DNA of 64,000 nucleotides from Polynucleobacter brandtiae (GTDB lineage Bacteria > Pseudomonadota > Gammaproteobacteria > Burkholderiales > Burkholderiaceae). The stretch is from NCBI RefSeq assembly GCF_002797575.1, contig NZ_PGTX01000005.1, positions 45,447-109,446 of the forward strand. The letters run 5' to 3'. Positions 22,176 to 31,830 of this stretch are shown here, piece by piece. Made by a program: the position numbers and the translations under genes. The notes beneath the pieces are model-generated. The model saw only the letters and a list, made by a program, of their open reading frames with translations, was not told the origin of the DNA and searched no databases. Position 1 is the stretch's first letter; each line of letters begins with the position of its first letter.

Positions 22176-22658
22176 CTAAGCTTTCCGTGCAATAGTGCTG
22201 GTACGTGCAATCTTCGACTGCAACTGAATAATTCCGTAGATCAATGCTTCAGCTGTAGGAGGGCATCCAGGAACGTAAATATCAACTGGTACGATACGAT
22301 CGCAGCCGCGCACTACCGAATATGAGTTATGGTAATAACCACCGCCATTGGCGCAGGAACCCATTGAGATGACCCAACGTGGTTCAGGCATTTGGTCGTA
22401 GACCTTGCGAAGGGCTGGGGCCATCTTATTGCACAAAGTGCCAGCCACAATCATCAAATCGGATTGGCGCGGAGATGGACGAAAAACCACGCCAAAGCGG
22501 TCTAAATCATAACGAGAAGCACCAGCATGCATCATTTCAACAGCGCAGCAAGCTAGGCCAAAGGTCATGGGCCATAAAGAGCCATTTCGCGTCCAGTTAA
22601 TTAACTGATCCGCTGTAGTGGTCACAAATCCTTCTTTTAGAACGCCTTCAAGTGCCAT
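22176..22658 (-). CDS. nuoB: NADH-quinone oxidoreductase subunit B
   Basis: Subunit carrying cluster N2, the last Fe-S centre before ubiquinone, 160 aa from the start at 22658 ([10 protein letters not shown]). N2 ligands are the tandem cysteines in [11 protein letters not shown], plus MGSCANGGG and [11 protein letters not shown]. The 17-codon in-frame extension upstream overlaps the nuoA end and is not conserved in the family, so I exclude it. Confidence 0.95.
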
Positions 22659-22668
22659 ATGCTTATCG

Positions 22669-23028
22669 TTACTCCCAGTCGAGGGCGCCCTTTTTCCAGA
22701 TGTACACAAAACCTACAATAAATACAAATAAGAAAACCACCATCGAGGCATATCCAGCCCAGCCGATATCACGCAGAACAACGCCCCACGGAAACAGAAA
22801 GGCTGTTTCTAAGTCAAATAGAATGAAGAGGATGGCAATTAAGTAATAGCGCACGTCAAATTTCATGCGGGCATCTTCGAATGCCTCAAAACCGCACTCA
22901 TAAGGAGACAGCTTCTCTACATCTGGCTTTGAAGGAGCCAAGATTTTTCCGAGGAACATTGGGACTAAACCAACCCCAATACCTACAAGGATAAACAGCA
23001 AAACAGGAAAATAATTAGCGAGATTCAA
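22669..23028 (-). CDS. nuoA: NADH-quinone oxidoreductase subunit A
   Basis: Small three-helix subunit, 119 aa, first gene of the nuo operon. [40 protein letters not shown] is fully conserved and contains the flexible Cys loop near the quinone site. Translation appears to start at TTG (23028), with CAGGG six bases upstream; homologous proteins begin MNLA at the same place. Confidence 0.94.
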
Positions 23029-23135
23029 AATAGCCCTGAGTCATTAGCCAAATTTGGCATATGTTACTTCCAATTATCAATGAGTCTAGTAAGTTGCGTT
23101 TTAGCGCCAACTTTAACCCCATAAAAACACAATTT

Positions 23136-23220
23136 TGGTGCCGACGGCGAGACTCGAACTCGCACAGCCTAAGCCACTACCCCCTCAAGATAGCGTGTCT
23201 ACCAATTCCACCACGTCGGC
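23136..23220 (-). tRNA. tRNA-Leu, anticodon GAG
   Basis: An 85-base class II tRNA including an encoded 3' CCA. The acceptor stem GCCGACG pairs with CGTCGGC, the T arm reads GAGTTCGAGTCTC, and the anticodon stem CTATC/GGTAG holds the loop TTGAGGG, giving anticodon GAG (codons CUC/CUU). The long variable arm expected for leucine is present. It lies between secG and nuoA on the same strand, so it may be released from a longer transcript. Confidence 0.96.
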
Positions 23221-23303
23221 ATCTTGTAAAACATGTCAATTCTACTGCATTGCACTACTTCCCCACAGCATAAAACACCCTAGCAACACCAAAAAAACGG
23301 TAT

Positions 23304-23651
23304 TTACTTCGGAACCGCCGGCTTACTTGGATCCTGAGGTGTCACAAGCGGAGCGGCCGCAGGTGCAACTACTGGAGCCACTGTTCCAGAAAGTACACCG
23401 GGACTCACTTCTTTTTTATTTCCAATCCAAGTAATGCCCAGAGTGCAAATAAAGAAGGCCGCCGCAAAGACTGCAGTTGCATGAGATAGAAAATTAGCCG
23501 ATCCACTAGCGCCAAATAGACTACCAGATGAACCCGAGCCAAAGGCGGCACCCATATCTGCGCCCTTACCCTGTTGAAGTAACACAAGCAGGATTACAGC
23601 TAATGCTGAAATCACCTGCAAAACAATCAGTAAAGTCTTAAACCATTCCAT
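23304..23651 (-). CDS. secG: Preprotein translocase subunit SecG
   Basis: Auxiliary membrane subunit of the SecYEG translocon, 115 aa. Two transmembrane helices (about 5-25 and 55-75) are joined by the conserved loop LLQQGKGADMGAAFGSGSSGSLFGASGSANFL. The C-terminal 30 residues are rich in Ala, Pro and Val, as in other Burkholderiales SecG proteins. It follows tpiA by 22 bases. Confidence 0.94.
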   Translation of the reverse strand: MEWFKTLLIVLQVISALAVILLVLLQQGKGADMGAAFGSGSSGSLFGASGSANFLSHATAVFAAAFFICTLGITWIGNKKEVSPGVLSGTVAPVVAPAAAPLVTPQDPSKPAVPK

Positions 23652-23673
23652 GGCTTATCTCCAAATAAAAAAT

Positions 23674-24432
23674 CTAGGCCTGACAAATAGCTAAAAAATC
23701 CTGGGAGTTTAATGAAGCCCCCCCAATCAATCCACCATCAATATCGGGCATTGCAAACAATTCAACGGCATTGTCAGGTTTGACACTGCCTCCGTACAAA
23801 ATTCCCACATGGGATGCTACATCTTCATTAAACTCGGCTAATTGCAAGCGAATTGCACGGTGCATATCCTGAGCAACCTGAGCGCTAGCAACTTTACCGG
23901 TTCCAATTGCCCAAAGAGGCTCGTAGGCAATTAAACAATCCGCTAAGCGATCTTGCAACACAGCAACCTGCCTTGCAATCTGACTGCGTACCACTTCCAC
24001 TTCACGTCCTGAATTACGTTCATCAGCAGACTCACCAACGCAAATCACTGGGGTCATACCATTGTCAAGTACTTGTAAGGCTTTCTCAGCTATCTGCTCA
24101 TCAGTCTCATAATGAAACTGACGGCGCTCAGAATGCCCAACAATCACATAAGCACATCCTAATTCTTTCAACATCGATGCAGCAACATCACCCGTATAAG
24201 CGCCAGCTGCAAAAGCAGAAGCATCTTGCGCACCCAAACTCAAAAAAGCGAGCGAGCAGTCTTTGATCAATGCATCGCACTGCGCCAAGTACGGCGATGG
24301 TACGCACACCGCATATTGACGCCCTGCAGGCATACCTTGCTCCATCCCGCGACAAACCGTTTTTACCCAGTCAGAATTGCTGGCAAGGTTGCCATGCATT
24401 TTCCAGTTGCCGATAATAATAAGTGGTCGCAT
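23674..24432 (-). CDS. tpiA: Triose-phosphate isomerase
   Basis: Glycolytic isomerase interconverting dihydroxyacetone phosphate and glyceraldehyde 3-phosphate, 252 aa. The active-site Lys is in GNWKMHG, the electrophilic His in VIVGHSERR, the base Glu in AYEPLWAIGTG, and the phosphate loop is LYGGSVKPDN. I take the ATG at 24432; a TTG six codons upstream directly follows the preceding gene's stop but is less likely. Confidence 0.95.
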   Translation of the reverse strand: MRPLIIIGNWKMHGNLASNSDWVKTVCRGMEQGMPAGRQYAVCVPSPYLAQCDALIKDCSLAFLSLGAQDASAFAAGAYTGDVAASMLKELGCAYVIVGHSERRQFHYETDEQIAEKALQVLDNGMTPVICVGESADERNSGREVEVVRSQIARQVAVLQDRLADCLIAYEPLWAIGTGKVASAQVAQDMHRAIRLQLAEFNEDVASHVGILYGGSVKPDNAVELFAMPDIDGGLIGGASLNSQDFLAICQA

Positions 24433-24450
24433 GAAATCTAACTCAGGCAA

Positions 24451-25452
24451 TCATGAAACAGTTAAAACAATCTTACCAACGTGCTCAGATGATTCCATCA
24501 AGGCATGAGCATCTGCCGCTTGATCCAAAGTAAATGTTTTATAAATCACTGGCTTTAAATTACCCGCATCCAGCAAAGGCCAAATACGCTCGTGCAGCTG
24601 TTGTGCAATTTGCTTTTTAAAGGCAATCGGACGTGGGCGCAAAGTAGAGCCTGTGATCGTCAAGCGACGACGCAAAATTTGATTGGTGCTAACGTCCGCC
24701 TTTGATCCACCCTGAATGGCAATGATCACAATCCGGCCATCATCAGCCAAGCAATCGATCTCGCGCTGAACATAGGCGCCGGTGACCATATCTAAAATGA
24801 CATTTACACCCTTACCATCCGTTGCTTTTTTAACTTCTTCCACAAAATCTTGCGACCGATAGTTAATTGCTAAGTCCGCACCTAAGGCTATACAGGCAGC
24901 ACATTTTTCATCGGTCCCTGCAGTTACGAATACTCTGTGACCTAAGGCTTTAGCAATCAAAATGGCAGTTACGCCGATTCCACTTGAACCGCCCTGCACT
25001 AATAACGTTTCGTCCTGCGCAAGCTCACCACGCATGAAGACATTACTCCATACAGTGAAAAACGTTTCAGGCAAAGCTGCAGCCTCTTGATCTGTAAAAC
25101 CTTTAGGATAGGGTAGGCACTGCGCGATAGGAGCTAGGCACATATCTGCATAACCGCCGCCCTGCACCAAAGCACAAACGCGATCACCCAGCTTCAGCCC
25201 AAATACATTATCTGCATGGGCTAAATCGCCGCCAATGATTTCACCGGCGACTTCTAGGCCAGGAATATCAGATGCGCCAGCTGGCACAGGGTAAAAGCCC
25301 TTTCGTTGCAATACGTCCGGACGATTAATTCCTGCAGCAGCTACTTTAATTAAGATCTCACCCGCGCCAGCAGCCGGAGCCACCAGGTCGGGACGGATGT
25401 TAGGTACCAGCATTTCCGGCGCACCAAATTCTTTGATCTCAATTACGCGCAT
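24451..25452 (-). CDS. NAD(P)H:quinone oxidoreductase, zinc-independent MDR family (PIG3-like)
   Basis: A 333-aa medium-chain reductase. The N-terminal GroES-like domain has VAAAGINRPDVLQRKGFYPVPAGASDIPGLEVAGEI, and the Rossmann domain has LVQGGSSGIGVTAILIAKALG for NADPH. The catalytic zinc ligands of alcohol dehydrogenases are absent, as expected for quinone reductases of the TP53I3/PIG3 type. It lies 34 bases after pnp and 18 bases before the tpiA start. The true substrate is not known. Confidence 0.88.
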   Translation of the reverse strand: MRVIEIKEFGAPEMLVPNIRPDLVAPAAGAGEILIKVAAAGINRPDVLQRKGFYPVPAGASDIPGLEVAGEIIGGDLAHADNVFGLKLGDRVCALVQGGGYADMCLAPIAQCLPYPKGFTDQEAAALPETFFTVWSNVFMRGELAQDETLLVQGGSSGIGVTAILIAKALGHRVFVTAGTDEKCAACIALGADLAINYRSQDFVEEVKKATDGKGVNVILDMVTGAYVQREIDCLADDGRIVIIAIQGGSKADVSTNQILRRRLTITGSTLRPRPIAFKKQIAQQLHERIWPLLDAGNLKPVIYKTFTLDQAADAHALMESSEHVGKIVLTVS

Positions 25453-25486
25453 AACGATTTCCGCTCTAATCTTTACTCAGTATTGC

Positions 25487-27652
25487 TTATGCAGTTTCAT
25501 CAGAAGCTGGGTTAGCTTGTGCAGCTTCATCAGCACCAGCTAAAGGAGCAATCGTACCGCCCTCTTCAGCCATGGCAGCTTTGAGGGATAAGCGTAAACG
25601 ACCACGCTCATCAGCAGCTAACAACTTCACACGTACAATCTGACCTTCTTGCAAATAATCTTTTACTTCTTTTACACGCTCATTTGAAATTTCAGAGATG
25701 TGTAACAGGCCGTCTTTACCTGGAAGGATATTAATCAACGCACCGAATTCAAGCAGCTTCACTACAGGACCTTCGTAGATCTTGCCAACTTCAGCTTCAG
25801 CAGTAATGCCTTCAATGCGGGCTTTGGCTTCAGCCATACCCTCAGCACTGGTTGAGGCAATGGTTACCGTGCCATCATCTTTGATGTCAATGCTGCAACC
25901 GGTTTCTTTAGTTAAAGCCTGAATTGTTGCGCCGCCTTTACCGATAACTTCACGGATTTTGTCTGGATGAATCTTGAACGACACCATACGCGGAGCATGC
26001 TCAGACAATTCTGTACGAACTGAACCCATCGCTTCTTGCATCTTGCTTAGAATATGTAAGCGGCCTTCTTTAGCCTGCGCTAACGCAACTTGCATGATTT
26101 CTTTAGTGATGCCCTGAACTTTAATATCCATTTGCAAAGCGGTAATACCATTTGCAGTACCGGCTACTTTAAAGTCCATATCGCCTAAGTGATCTTCGTC
26201 ACCCAAGATATCGGTCAATACAGCAAAGCGATTGCCATCCAAAATTAAGCCCATTGCAACACCAGCAACGTGCGCCTTGATTGGAACGCCAGCATCCATC
26301 ATGGCCAAACAACCACCACAAACAGAAGCCATTGATGAAGAACCATTCGATTCAGTAATCTCGGATACCACACGAATACTGTAAGCAAAATCTTCTGCAC
26401 TTGGCAATACTGGAATCAATGCGCGCTTAGCTAAACGGCCATGACCAATTTCACGACGCTTTGGACTACCTACACGACCTGTTTCGCCAGTAGCGAACGG
26501 AGGCATGTTGTAGTGGAACATAAAGCGATCACGGTACTCGCCTTCGAGGGCGTCAATAATTTGCTCATCACGCGCAGTACCCAAAGTAGCGACTACCAAA
26601 GCTTGAGTTTCGCCACGGGTAAATAATGCGGAACCGTGCGTACGTGGCAATACACCATTACGAATTTCGATTGGACGAACCGTGCGTGTATCACGGCCGT
26701 CGATGCGTGGCTCACCATTTAAAATTTGGCTACGAACAATCTTGCCTTCGATTTCAAAAAGAATATCGTTCACAGCAACCGCATCAACATCACCCTCTTC
26801 AGCCAACTTGGCTAATACAGTCTTGGTGGTTTCTTTTAGCTTGTCTGAACGTGCACCCTTTTGACGAATCTGATATGCCTCACGCAATGGGCCTTCAGCC
26901 AAAGCGGTAACCTTAGCAATGAATGGCTCATCTTTAGGGGCTGCAGTCCAATCCCACTCTGGCTTGCCAGCTTCGCTAACCAATTCATTAATAGCATTAA
27001 TAGCTGTCTGCATTTGGTCATGGCCATATACCACTGCGCCCAACATGATTTCTTCTGATAACTGATTGGCTTCTGATTCCACCATCAATACTGCAGCTTG
27101 TGTACCAGCAACGATCAAGTCCATCTCACTAGTGGCTTGCTCGGGACGGGTTGGGTTCAACAGGTATTGGCCATTTGCATAACCTACGCGTGCCGCACCA
27201 ACGGGGCCAGCAAACGGAATACCGGAAATAGCTAACGCAGCAGAAGCAGCGATTAAAGCCGGAATATCTGAAGGCACATCAGGGTTGATCGATAAAACAT
27301 GGATTACAACCTGAACTTCATTTAAGAAGCCTTCTGGAAATAAAGGACGCAATGGGCGATCGATCAAACGGGAGATCAGTGTCTCACCTTCGGATGGACG
27401 ACCTTCGCGACGGAAAAAGCCGCCAGGAATTTTTCCAGCGGCATATGTTTTTTCTAGGTAATCAACAGTCAACGGGAAAAAAGACTGTCCAGGCTTGGCT
27501 GACTTAGAGGCTACCACTGTGCCCATGACGACTGTGTCGTCGATATTCACGATGACAGCGCCACCGGATTGACGAGCAATCTCACCTGTTTCCATTGTTA
27601 CCTGGTGATTGCCCCATTGAAAGGTTTTTACTGCTTTGTTAAACATAGTCAT
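25487..27652 (-). CDS. pnp: Polyribonucleotide nucleotidyltransferase (PNPase)
   Basis: Phosphate-dependent 3'-5' exoribonuclease and degradosome partner, about 721 aa. Two RNase PH domains are visible ([12 protein letters not shown], and [26 protein letters not shown] catalytic second domain), then a KH domain with [16 protein letters not shown] and an S1 domain with [26 protein letters not shown]. Start at 27652 is supported by GGAGAAG six bases upstream. The leader between rpsO and pnp carries two hairpins that suggest the well-known PNPase autocontrol. Confidence 0.95.
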   Translation of the reverse strand: MTMFNKAVKTFQWGNHQVTMETGEIARQSGGAVIVNIDDTVVMGTVVASKSAKPGQSFFPLTVDYLEKTYAAGKIPGGFFRREGRPSEGETLISRLIDRPLRPLFPEGFLNEVQVVIHVLSINPDVPSDIPALIAASAALAISGIPFAGPVGAARVGYANGQYLLNPTRPEQATSEMDLIVAGTQAAVLMVESEANQLSEEIMLGAVVYGHDQMQTAINAINELVSEAGKPEWDWTAAPKDEPFIAKVTALAEGPLREAYQIRQKGARSDKLKETTKTVLAKLAEEGDVDAVAVNDILFEIEGKIVRSQILNGEPRIDGRDTRTVRPIEIRNGVLPRTHGSALFTRGETQALVVATLGTARDEQIIDALEGEYRDRFMFHYNMPPFATGETGRVGSPKRREIGHGRLAKRALIPVLPSAEDFAYSIRVVSEITESNGSSSMASVCGGCLAMMDAGVPIKAHVAGVAMGLILDGNRFAVLTDILGDEDHLGDMDFKVAGTANGITALQMDIKVQGITKEIMQVALAQAKEGRLHILSKMQEAMGSVRTELSEHAPRMVSFKIHPDKIREVIGKGGATIQALTKETGCSIDIKDDGTVTIASTSAEGMAEAKARIEGITAEAEVGKIYEGPVVKLLEFGALINILPGKDGLLHISEISNERVKEVKDYLQEGQIVRVKLLAADERGRLRLSLKAAMAEEGGTIAPLAGADEAAQANPASDETA

Positions 27653-27700
27653 TTTGATCTTCTCCAAATTGTTCACACATAAGCCACATGGATTACATGC

Positions 27701-27812
27701 TTGTCGTGGGATAAAGCAGTGTCACGACAACACTGGAGCGCTTGAAGATTGCAAAGAATGTCATTCCAGGGAGGCACTGACTTACTAAGCCCAGAAACTC
27801 ATTGGAATGACA
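27701..27812 (-). promoter_or_regulatory. Two hairpins in the pnp leader, possible RNase III/PNPase autoregulation site
   Basis: On the minus strand the rpsO-pnp gap holds a perfect 10-bp inverted repeat (27803-27812 with 27759-27768, 34-base loop) followed by a perfect 8-bp one (27723-27730 with 27701-27708, 14-base loop). The second ends about 50 bases before the pnp start. In E. coli a double hairpin at the same place is cut by RNase III so that PNPase can destabilise its own mRNA. The equivalence here is inference from position and structure. Neither hairpin is followed by a T run, so they are not simple terminators. Confidence 0.55.
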
Positions 27813-27818
27813 CGATCC

Positions 27819-27846
27819 TCTATACAAATAATCTGCAACCGCCCAA
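27819..27846 (-). promoter_or_regulatory. Possible pnp promoter
   Basis: TTGGGC and TATAGA separated by 16 bases, reading toward pnp and just upstream of the hairpins. The -35 is weak. Would allow pnp expression independent of rpsO. Confidence 0.3.
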
Positions 27847-27922
27847 AAAACATGCCACCTTCTTAAAGCTGATTCAACAAAGAAACAACCCTAAGATAGA
27901 TGGCATTACATACCAATCAGAA

Positions 27923-28192
27923 TTACTTACGCAGGCCTAATTTCTCAATCAATGCGCGATAGCGACCCAAGTCTTTGCCTTTGAGGTAGTCCAAAAGGCG
28001 ACGACGACGTGAAACCATCTTCAACAAGCCACGACGGCTATGATGGTCCTTAGCGTTAACCTTGAAATGGGGTGTTAGTTCGTTAATACGGGCTGTTAGC
28101 AATGAAACTTGCACTTCAGGGCTACCCGTATCGTTTGCGCTACGCGCGTTATCTTTGACGATTTCCGCCGTTTTAATATCAGCAACTGCCAT
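27923..28192 (-). CDS. rpsO: 30S ribosomal protein S15
   Basis: Ribosomal protein that binds 16S rRNA early in 30S assembly, 89 aa. [51 protein letters not shown] is the family signature. Start at 28192 is chosen since AGGAG lies 7 bases upstream; an ATG two codons earlier sits too close to it. First gene of the long minus-strand block that includes pnp, tpiA, secG and nuo. Confidence 0.97.
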   Translation of the reverse strand: MAVADIKTAEIVKDNARSANDTGSPEVQVSLLTARINELTPHFKVNAKDHHSRRGLLKMVSRRRRLLDYLKGKDLGRYRALIEKLGLRK

Positions 28193-28293
28193 TTTCATAC
28201 TCCTTACTTGCGAACACCTGAGCTCTCACCCAATTTGTGTCGTGCGTTATTAACAAAATGAAACAAAAAAGCTTTACAAATCAAAGCCCTTAA

Positions 28294-28302
28294 ATTGTAG
28301 CA
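28294..28302 (-). promoter_or_regulatory. Extended -10 promoter for rpsO
   Basis: TGCTACAAT, an extended -10 element (TGn plus TACAAT, 5 of 6 to consensus), about 100 bases upstream of rpsO. No good -35 is seen, which extended -10 promoters tolerate. The remainder of the 28199-28552 gap is AT-rich and holds the short repeat listed next but no RNA gene I can support. Confidence 0.5.
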
Positions 28303-28437
28303 GATTAGCGATAAAACCCTGCATTTGGGCTGATTACAGTGGGATCAACGGCCTCAAGCCCCGCAATACAGCTAAGGAAAAGTTCGCATATTTTCACAAA
28401 ACGGGCCATTTAAGGTGTTTTTAATGAAAATTTGACT

Positions 28438-28464
28438 GCTTACTTTGCTTATTCTGCTTATTCT
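28438..28464. repeat. Three tandem 9-bp units
   Basis: GCTTACTTT followed by two identical GCTTATTCT units upstream of the SYLF-domain gene. Possibly part of its promoter region; role unknown. Confidence 0.6.
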
Positions 28465-28552
28465 GCCTGACTACTCCCCAGTCAACCGCTCGTAAGATAG
28501 TCCGTAGTGTACAAAGAGTTATTCAATTTCCCTCTACACAATCAAGGTTCTT

Positions 28553-29143
28553 GTGCCCCTAAAATTCATATTCCAACTAGCCGTAGGGCTGATCTTTCTC
28601 TGCCCTTTAATGGCATCTGCTCAGTTTTCAAATCCGTTTGCATCGGATAAGACTATTTCTCAGCAGCGGGAAGAGATTCTCAAAAAAAACCAAGCCACTC
28701 TCGCACAGCTCTACAAAGTATCGCCCAAAGCACGAGAGGCCATCGATAGAGCTGCAGGTTATGCGACCTTCAGTAATTTTGGCATGAAGATTCTGATTGC
28801 TGGTGGAGGCACCGGTAGCGGTGTAGTCATCAACAATGCCAACAAAAAAGCAACCTATATGAATATGGCTGAAATCCAAGCTGGGCTCGGATTTGGAATA
28901 AAAACTTTCCAGAATGTATTCGTGTTTCAAACCGCTGCCGCGATGAACGACTTTATCAACTCAGGCTGGACTTTTGGTGGTCAAGTCACCGCTGCCGCTA
29001 AATATCAAAATGATGGCGATGCGTACCAAGATGCTGTAGTTGTCGCTCCTGGCGTATTGATGTACCAGCTAACTGACTCTGGACTTGCAGCCGAAATTAC
29101 GGGCAAAGGAACCAAGTACTACAAAGACAGCACCCTAAATTAA
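28553..29143 (+). CDS. SYLF (YSC84-like) domain lipid-binding protein, secreted
   Basis: A 196-aa exported protein. Residues 1-23 form a signal peptide ending in MASA, and the rest is a SYLF/Ysc84 domain with AREAIDRAAGYATFSNFGMKILIAGGGTGSGVVIN and the final VLMYQLTDSGLAAEITGKGTKYYKD. SYLF domains bind phosphoinositides or anionic lipids in eukaryotes; the bacterial periplasmic role is unknown. It starts with GTG, preceded by AAGG. Its stop abuts the leuA stop from the other strand, with the palindrome CCCTAA/TTAGGG across the junction. Confidence 0.85.
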   Translation: MPLKFIFQLAVGLIFLCPLMASAQFSNPFASDKTISQQREEILKKNQATLAQLYKVSPKAREAIDRAAGYATFSNFGMKILIAGGGTGSGVVINNANKKATYMNMAEIQAGLGFGIKTFQNVFVFQTAAAMNDFINSGWTFGGQVTAAAKYQNDGDAYQDAVVVAPGVLMYQLTDSGLAAEITGKGTKYYKDSTLN

Positions 29144-30691
29144 TTAGGGTGTCATCTGAGCGTTGATCTTGACTAAGCTGGGATCATGCAGCTTATTCAG
29201 AGCAGATAAATAGGCCTTAGCAGAAGCAGCAATAATGTCAGGATCAGTACCAACGCCATTCACAATACGCCCGCCCTTGGTCAGGCGTACAGTAACCTCA
29301 CCTTGTGACTGCGTACCAGAAGTAATGGCATTAACAGAGTAAAGCAACTGTTCTGCCCCGCTTTGAGCCAGTACCTCAATCGCATTTAAGCTGGCATCCA
29401 CCGGGCCGTTACCCTCAGCCTCAGAACTCACCTCATGCTCACCCATCCTAAAAGTCACTTTAGCTTTTGGGCGCTCGCCAGTTTCAGAATGCTGACTTAA
29501 GGAGACAAAGTGGTAATGCTCACCCGCTTCCGCTGTCGCAGAATCTGACATGATGGCGATAATATCCTCATCAAATATATCCACTTTTTGATCAGCTAAT
29601 GTCTTAAAGCGTACGAAGGCGTCATTTAAATCTGACTCTGCTTCAACAGCAATTCCTAAATCATGCAAACGCTGTTTAAAAGCATTGCGACCAGATAATT
29701 TGCCCAATACGATCTTATTGGCCGCCCAACCTACATCTTCTGCGCGCATGATTTCATATGTCTCGCGATTCTTCAAAATGCCATCTTGATGAATGCCTGA
29801 GGCATGTGCAAATGCATTGGCACCAACAACCGCTTTATTGGGCTGAACGACAAAGCCAGTAATTTGAGAGACCAACTTCGATGATGGAACAATTTGACTT
29901 GCATCGATGCCGCAAACCATATCAAAGTAATCCTTACGTGTACGTAAGGCCATGACAATTTCTTCTAACGCAGTATTACCAGCTCGCTCACCCAAGCCAT
30001 TAATCGTGCACTCAATTTGACGCGCTCCGCCTATCTTGACTCCTGCCAAAGAGTTCGCTACCGCCATCCCTAAATCATTATGGCAATGCACTGACCATAC
30101 CGCTTTATCAGAATTTGGGACACGGGTGCGTAAGGTTTTAATAAATTCACCATACAGCTCCGGAGTGGCGTAACCAACGGTATCCGGAATGTTAATCGTA
30201 GAAGCACCCTCTTTAATGGTGGCCTCAACGACTCTGCATAAAAAATCCATCTCTGAACGATAGCCATCCTCTGCAGAGAACTCCACATCATCGGCCAAGT
30301 TTCTGGCAAAACGAATAGATCGTTTTGCTTGCTCTAATACTTCCTCAGGAGACATGCGCAATTTCACTGCCATATGCAATGGACTGGTAGCCAAGAAGGC
30401 ATGAATCCGCTTAGCGTTAGCTGCCTTTAAAGCATCTGCTGCGCGAGTGATATCTTTGTCGTTGGCACGCGCAAGTGAGCACACAATCGAGTCTTTAACG
30501 GCTGCGGCTACTGCCGAGATCGCCTGAAAATCACCCTCAGAACTGGCTGCGAAACCAGCTTCAATGACGTCAACTTTCAGGCGCTCTAGTTGGCGAGCAA
30601 TACGAACCTTTTCATCTTTTGTCATCGAGGCGCCAGGGGATTGCTCGCCATCACGTAAGGTGGTGTCAAAAATGATTACTTTATCGCTCAT
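29144..30691 (-). CDS. leuA: 2-isopropylmalate synthase
   Basis: First committed enzyme of leucine biosynthesis: acetyl-CoA plus 2-oxoisovalerate to 2-isopropylmalate, 515 aa. The DRE-TIM barrel shows [16 protein letters not shown] and [18 protein letters not shown] (metal ligands), and the C-terminal third is the leucine-binding regulatory domain. Start at 30691 is supported by GGAGAG and homology; a start six codons earlier is not. The gene is preceded by a leader peptide and terminator that indicate leucine attenuation, and lies downstream of ilvBNC-psd-pssA. Confidence 0.95.
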   Translation of the reverse strand: MSDKVIIFDTTLRDGEQSPGASMTKDEKVRIARQLERLKVDVIEAGFAASSEGDFQAISAVAAAVKDSIVCSLARANDKDITRAADALKAANAKRIHAFLATSPLHMAVKLRMSPEEVLEQAKRSIRFARNLADDVEFSAEDGYRSEMDFLCRVVEATIKEGASTINIPDTVGYATPELYGEFIKTLRTRVPNSDKAVWSVHCHNDLGMAVANSLAGVKIGGARQIECTINGLGERAGNTALEEIVMALRTRKDYFDMVCGIDASQIVPSSKLVSQITGFVVQPNKAVVGANAFAHASGIHQDGILKNRETYEIMRAEDVGWAANKIVLGKLSGRNAFKQRLHDLGIAVEAESDLNDAFVRFKTLADQKVDIFDEDIIAIMSDSATAEAGEHYHFVSLSQHSETGERPKAKVTFRMGEHEVSSEAEGNGPVDASLNAIEVLAQSGAEQLLYSVNAITSGTQSQGEVTVRLTKGGRIVNGVGTDPDIIAASAKAYLSALNKLHDPSLVKINAQMTP

Positions 30692-30744
30692 CACTACTCT
30701 CCGGTTCAATATTGCTTTGGATATTTTTTAAAATTAGGTTCTTT

Positions 30745-30773
30745 AAAACAAAAACCCCAGCTATAAGCTGGGG
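30745..30773 (-). terminator. Attenuator terminator in the leuA leader
   Basis: CCCCAGCT and AGCTGGGG form a perfect 8-bp stem with a 3-base loop followed by TTTTTGTTTT, on the leuA strand and 54 bases before its start codon. Being inside the leader rather than after a gene, it should stop transcription before leuA when leucine is plentiful. Confidence 0.85.
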
Positions 30774-30837
30774 CTGGTATTTGGTGGTTAATGAATTATT
30801 TCAATCTCATTAACTCAGGCCTTACCTGCCCCAAGCT
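30766..30837 (-). promoter_or_regulatory. Antiterminator pairing for the leuA attenuator
   Basis: AGCTTGGGGC (30837-30828), inside the last codons of the leader peptide, is complementary to GCCCCAGCT (30774-30766), the 5' arm of the terminator, with one bulged T. A ribosome stalled on the upstream Leu codons would leave this segment free to pair and so disrupt the terminator. Seen directly as complementarity; the regulatory reading is inference. Confidence 0.7.
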
Positions 30838-30892
30838 GTAAGCTTAGCGCCAGTAGAAGGAGCTCATGTAAGGGGTAAGAATTAATCAACAT
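30815..30892 (-). CDS. leuL: Leucine operon leader peptide
   Basis: A 25-codon frame between pssA and leuA, translated MLINSYPLHELLLLALSLQL followed by GAGKA and a TGA stop. Nine of 25 residues are leucine, with four in a row at positions 11-14 and alternate Leu at 16, 18 and 20. It precedes an antiterminator/terminator pair, which is the arrangement of a classical leucine attenuator. The Shine-Dalgarno sequence is weak (GAAAG only 1-2 bases from the ATG). Too short for routine gene finders. Confidence 0.8.
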   Translation of the reverse strand: MLINSYPLHELLLLALSLQLGAGKA

Positions 30893-30942
30893 ACTTTCAA
30901 TATAACCCAATTATTTGTAATTAGCCAAATCTTTACCAGAGC

Positions 30943-31806
30943 TTAGCTAATACGGTGCCCACTAAAGCGCTCCCAAGCCCATATGACATAACCTGAAATC
31001 GAGTAGATAACGAATAAACCAAATAAGGTAAGAGGCGGGTTGGAGGATATCAATACAAAGGTGAGAATCATCAACACCATCACACCAAAGGGCACGCGGT
31101 AGCGCACATCCAGCGCTTTTCCACTATAAAAACGAGCATTAGAGACCATCGTCAAACCAGCATAAATGGCCAAAAAGAAGGTGATCCAAGGAATAGCGGT
31201 ATCGCGTACCGGGATTTTATTATCATCAGCGAGCCAGATAAAGCCAGCCATCAAAGCGCCAGCCGCAGGACTTGGTAAGCCCTGAAAAAACTTCTTATCG
31301 ACAACTGTAGTATTGACGTTAAAGCGAGCCAGGCGCAAAGCGGCACCTGCACAGTAGGTAAAGGCAGCGAGCCAGCCTAATTTACCCATATCCTTAAGTG
31401 CCCACTCATACGCGACTAAGGCAGGCGCCACTCCAAAAGAAACCATGTCAGCTAAAGAATCGTACTGCTCACCAAAAGCACTTTGGGTATTTGTCATACG
31501 TGCTATGCGGCCATCCATACCATCGAGAACGAGCGAGGCAAAGATAGCGATCGCGGCAGTCTCAAACTGGTGATTCATGGCATTAACGATGGCAAAAAAT
31601 CCACAAAACAGCGCTGCGGTCGTAAATGCATTAGGCAAAAGGTAGATGCCCTTACTGCGTTTGCGCGGCCTTCCTTCGTGCAACTCTTCCACTTCAAAAT
31701 CTACTGCATCGCCAAGCTCTTCCGCCCAGTCATCCTGCTTACGCTCAGCGGACTTTGAGGAAAGACGACTACGATCGATACGACCACGACGGCGAAATGT
31801 TGGCAA
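30943..31806 (-). CDS. pssA: CDP-diacylglycerol-serine O-phosphatidyltransferase
   Basis: Membrane enzyme making phosphatidylserine from CDP-diacylglycerol and serine, 287 aa. The CDP-alcohol phosphotransferase motif D-G-x2-D-G-R-x2-R-x8-G-x3-D-x3-D is seen in LDGMDGRIARMTNTQSAFGEQYDSLADMVSFG. A basic/acidic N-terminal extension of about 55 residues precedes the first helix. It follows psd by 24 bases; the two act in sequence to make phosphatidylethanolamine. Confidence 0.92.
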   Translation of the reverse strand: MPTFRRRGRIDRSRLSSKSAERKQDDWAEELGDAVDFEVEELHEGRPRKRSKGIYLLPNAFTTAALFCGFFAIVNAMNHQFETAAIAIFASLVLDGMDGRIARMTNTQSAFGEQYDSLADMVSFGVAPALVAYEWALKDMGKLGWLAAFTYCAGAALRLARFNVNTTVVDKKFFQGLPSPAAGALMAGFIWLADDNKIPVRDTAIPWITFFLAIYAGLTMVSNARFYSGKALDVRYRVPFGVMVLMILTFVLISSNPPLTLFGLFVIYSISGYVIWAWERFSGHRIS

Positions 31807-31830
31807 AGTAGCTCCGGTAACAGTACTAGA

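Noticed and set aside
29132..29148. Palindrome CCCTAA-TTAGGG at the SYLF/leuA junction as a terminator
   Set aside because: Only six base pairs, AT-rich, and without a T run in either direction.
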